Shown: positions 22,991 through 23,046 of the stretch, one piece after another
Numbering within the stretch: the stretch's first letter is position 1
Layout of the letters: each line of letters starts with the position of its first letter
Source: Sphaeroforma arctica JP610
Taxonomy: Eukaryota; Opisthokonta; Ichthyosporea; Ichthyophonida
Direction: 5' to 3'
Assembly: GCF_001186125.1 (NCBI RefSeq)
Contig: NW_014040388.1
Coordinates: 84,002-107,047 of the forward strand
Length of the DNA: 23,046 bases
The notes under the pieces: model-generated
Databases searched by the model: none
Seen by the model: the letters and a program-made list of their open reading frames with translations, nothing else
Told to the model about the DNA's origin: nothing
Translations under genes and position numbers: made by a program

Positions 22991-23046
22991 TATACTATAT
23001 ATATATATATATACGTACGTACCTACACCTACACAACCGAGTACAC
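21140..23046. repeat. Long microsatellite field (TA, TACA, CA, CACAATAT, GACACA)
   Basis: After about 150 nt of unique sequence, nearly all of 21300-23046 is TA/CATA/CA simple repeat, with CACAATAT runs (22230-22340, 22525-22562), CAGTCA/CAGACA runs (22845-22870, 22918-22946) and short unique islands (21730-21960, 22610-22700). It is probably the next upstream GOLPH3 intron. No GOLPH3 N-terminal exon could be recognised in it. Confidence 0.85.
22102..22225. other. Unique island with 20-bp hairpin and Pol III B-box-like motif
   Basis: GTGATATTGCCGTAGCA (22102-22118) pairs with TGCTACTACGGGAATATCAC (22136-22155) around an 17-nt loop. GGTTCGATTTCC at 22172-22183 resembles the tRNA/SINE B box. 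I could not fold a tRNA cloverleaf: the acceptor arms do not pair. A tRNA-derived short retroposon remnant or a small inverted-repeat element are possible. Confidence 0.45.

Overview
The window is eukaryotic nuclear DNA. It holds four host genes: a complete three-exon purine nucleoside phosphorylase (PNP, minus strand), a complete ten-exon Obg-like ATPase (OLA1, plus strand), a complete intronless PARP3-like ADP-ribosyltransferase (minus strand), and the last six exons of GOLPH3/Vps74 (minus strand; its 5' end lies beyond the right edge or was not recognised). Spliceosomal GT-AG introns, AATAAA-type signals, metazoan-like protein sequences and repeat-swollen introns suggest an opisthokont protist with a large, intron-rich genome. 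A unicellular holozoan such as an ichthyosporean of the Sphaeroforma kind would fit, but this is inference from gene content and style. I saw no rRNA, tRNA, CRISPR array, LTR element or other virus-like element.

Layout: 1-669 is the PNP downstream flank; 670-2095 PNP; 2096-3524 a divergent PNP/OLA1 intergenic region with a purine/pyrimidine-skewed tract; 3525-11534 OLA1; 11535-12838 intergenic; 12839-15307 PARP; 15308-17164 intergenic with a 32-bp satellite; 17165-21139 GOLPH3; 21140-23046 almost pure microsatellite with one embedded unique 120-bp segment. The genes do not form a pathway. PNP is purine salvage, OLA1 a translation/stress ATPase, PARP3 DNA-break signalling, and GOLPH3 Golgi glycosyltransferase retention. 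Only PNP and OLA1, which are divergent, could share regulatory DNA.

Two things stand out. First, many introns carry tandem arrays (27-157 bp units) that start at or include an exon boundary, so true splice sites and pieces of exon are reiterated: the acceptors of OLA1 exons 6, 8, 9 and 10, and the donors of three GOLPH3 introns. In chromosome orientation these arrays lie on the low-coordinate side of the exon in both genes, although the genes are transcribed in opposite directions. This points to a replication- or repair-directed duplication process rather than a splicing-directed one. Second, the PARP has a WGR-WWE-WGR-regulatory-catalytic layout, which joins a poly(ADP-ribose)-reading WWE module to a DNA-break-sensing PARP3 core, and it has no introns although its neighbours are rich in them.

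Exon coordinates were derived by hand from conserved protein blocks, GT-AG boundaries and phase agreement. All junctions in PNP and OLA1 keep frame and give proteins of 289 and 400 residues, close to the family lengths. The final GOLPH3 exon start is the only junction I regard as unsure.
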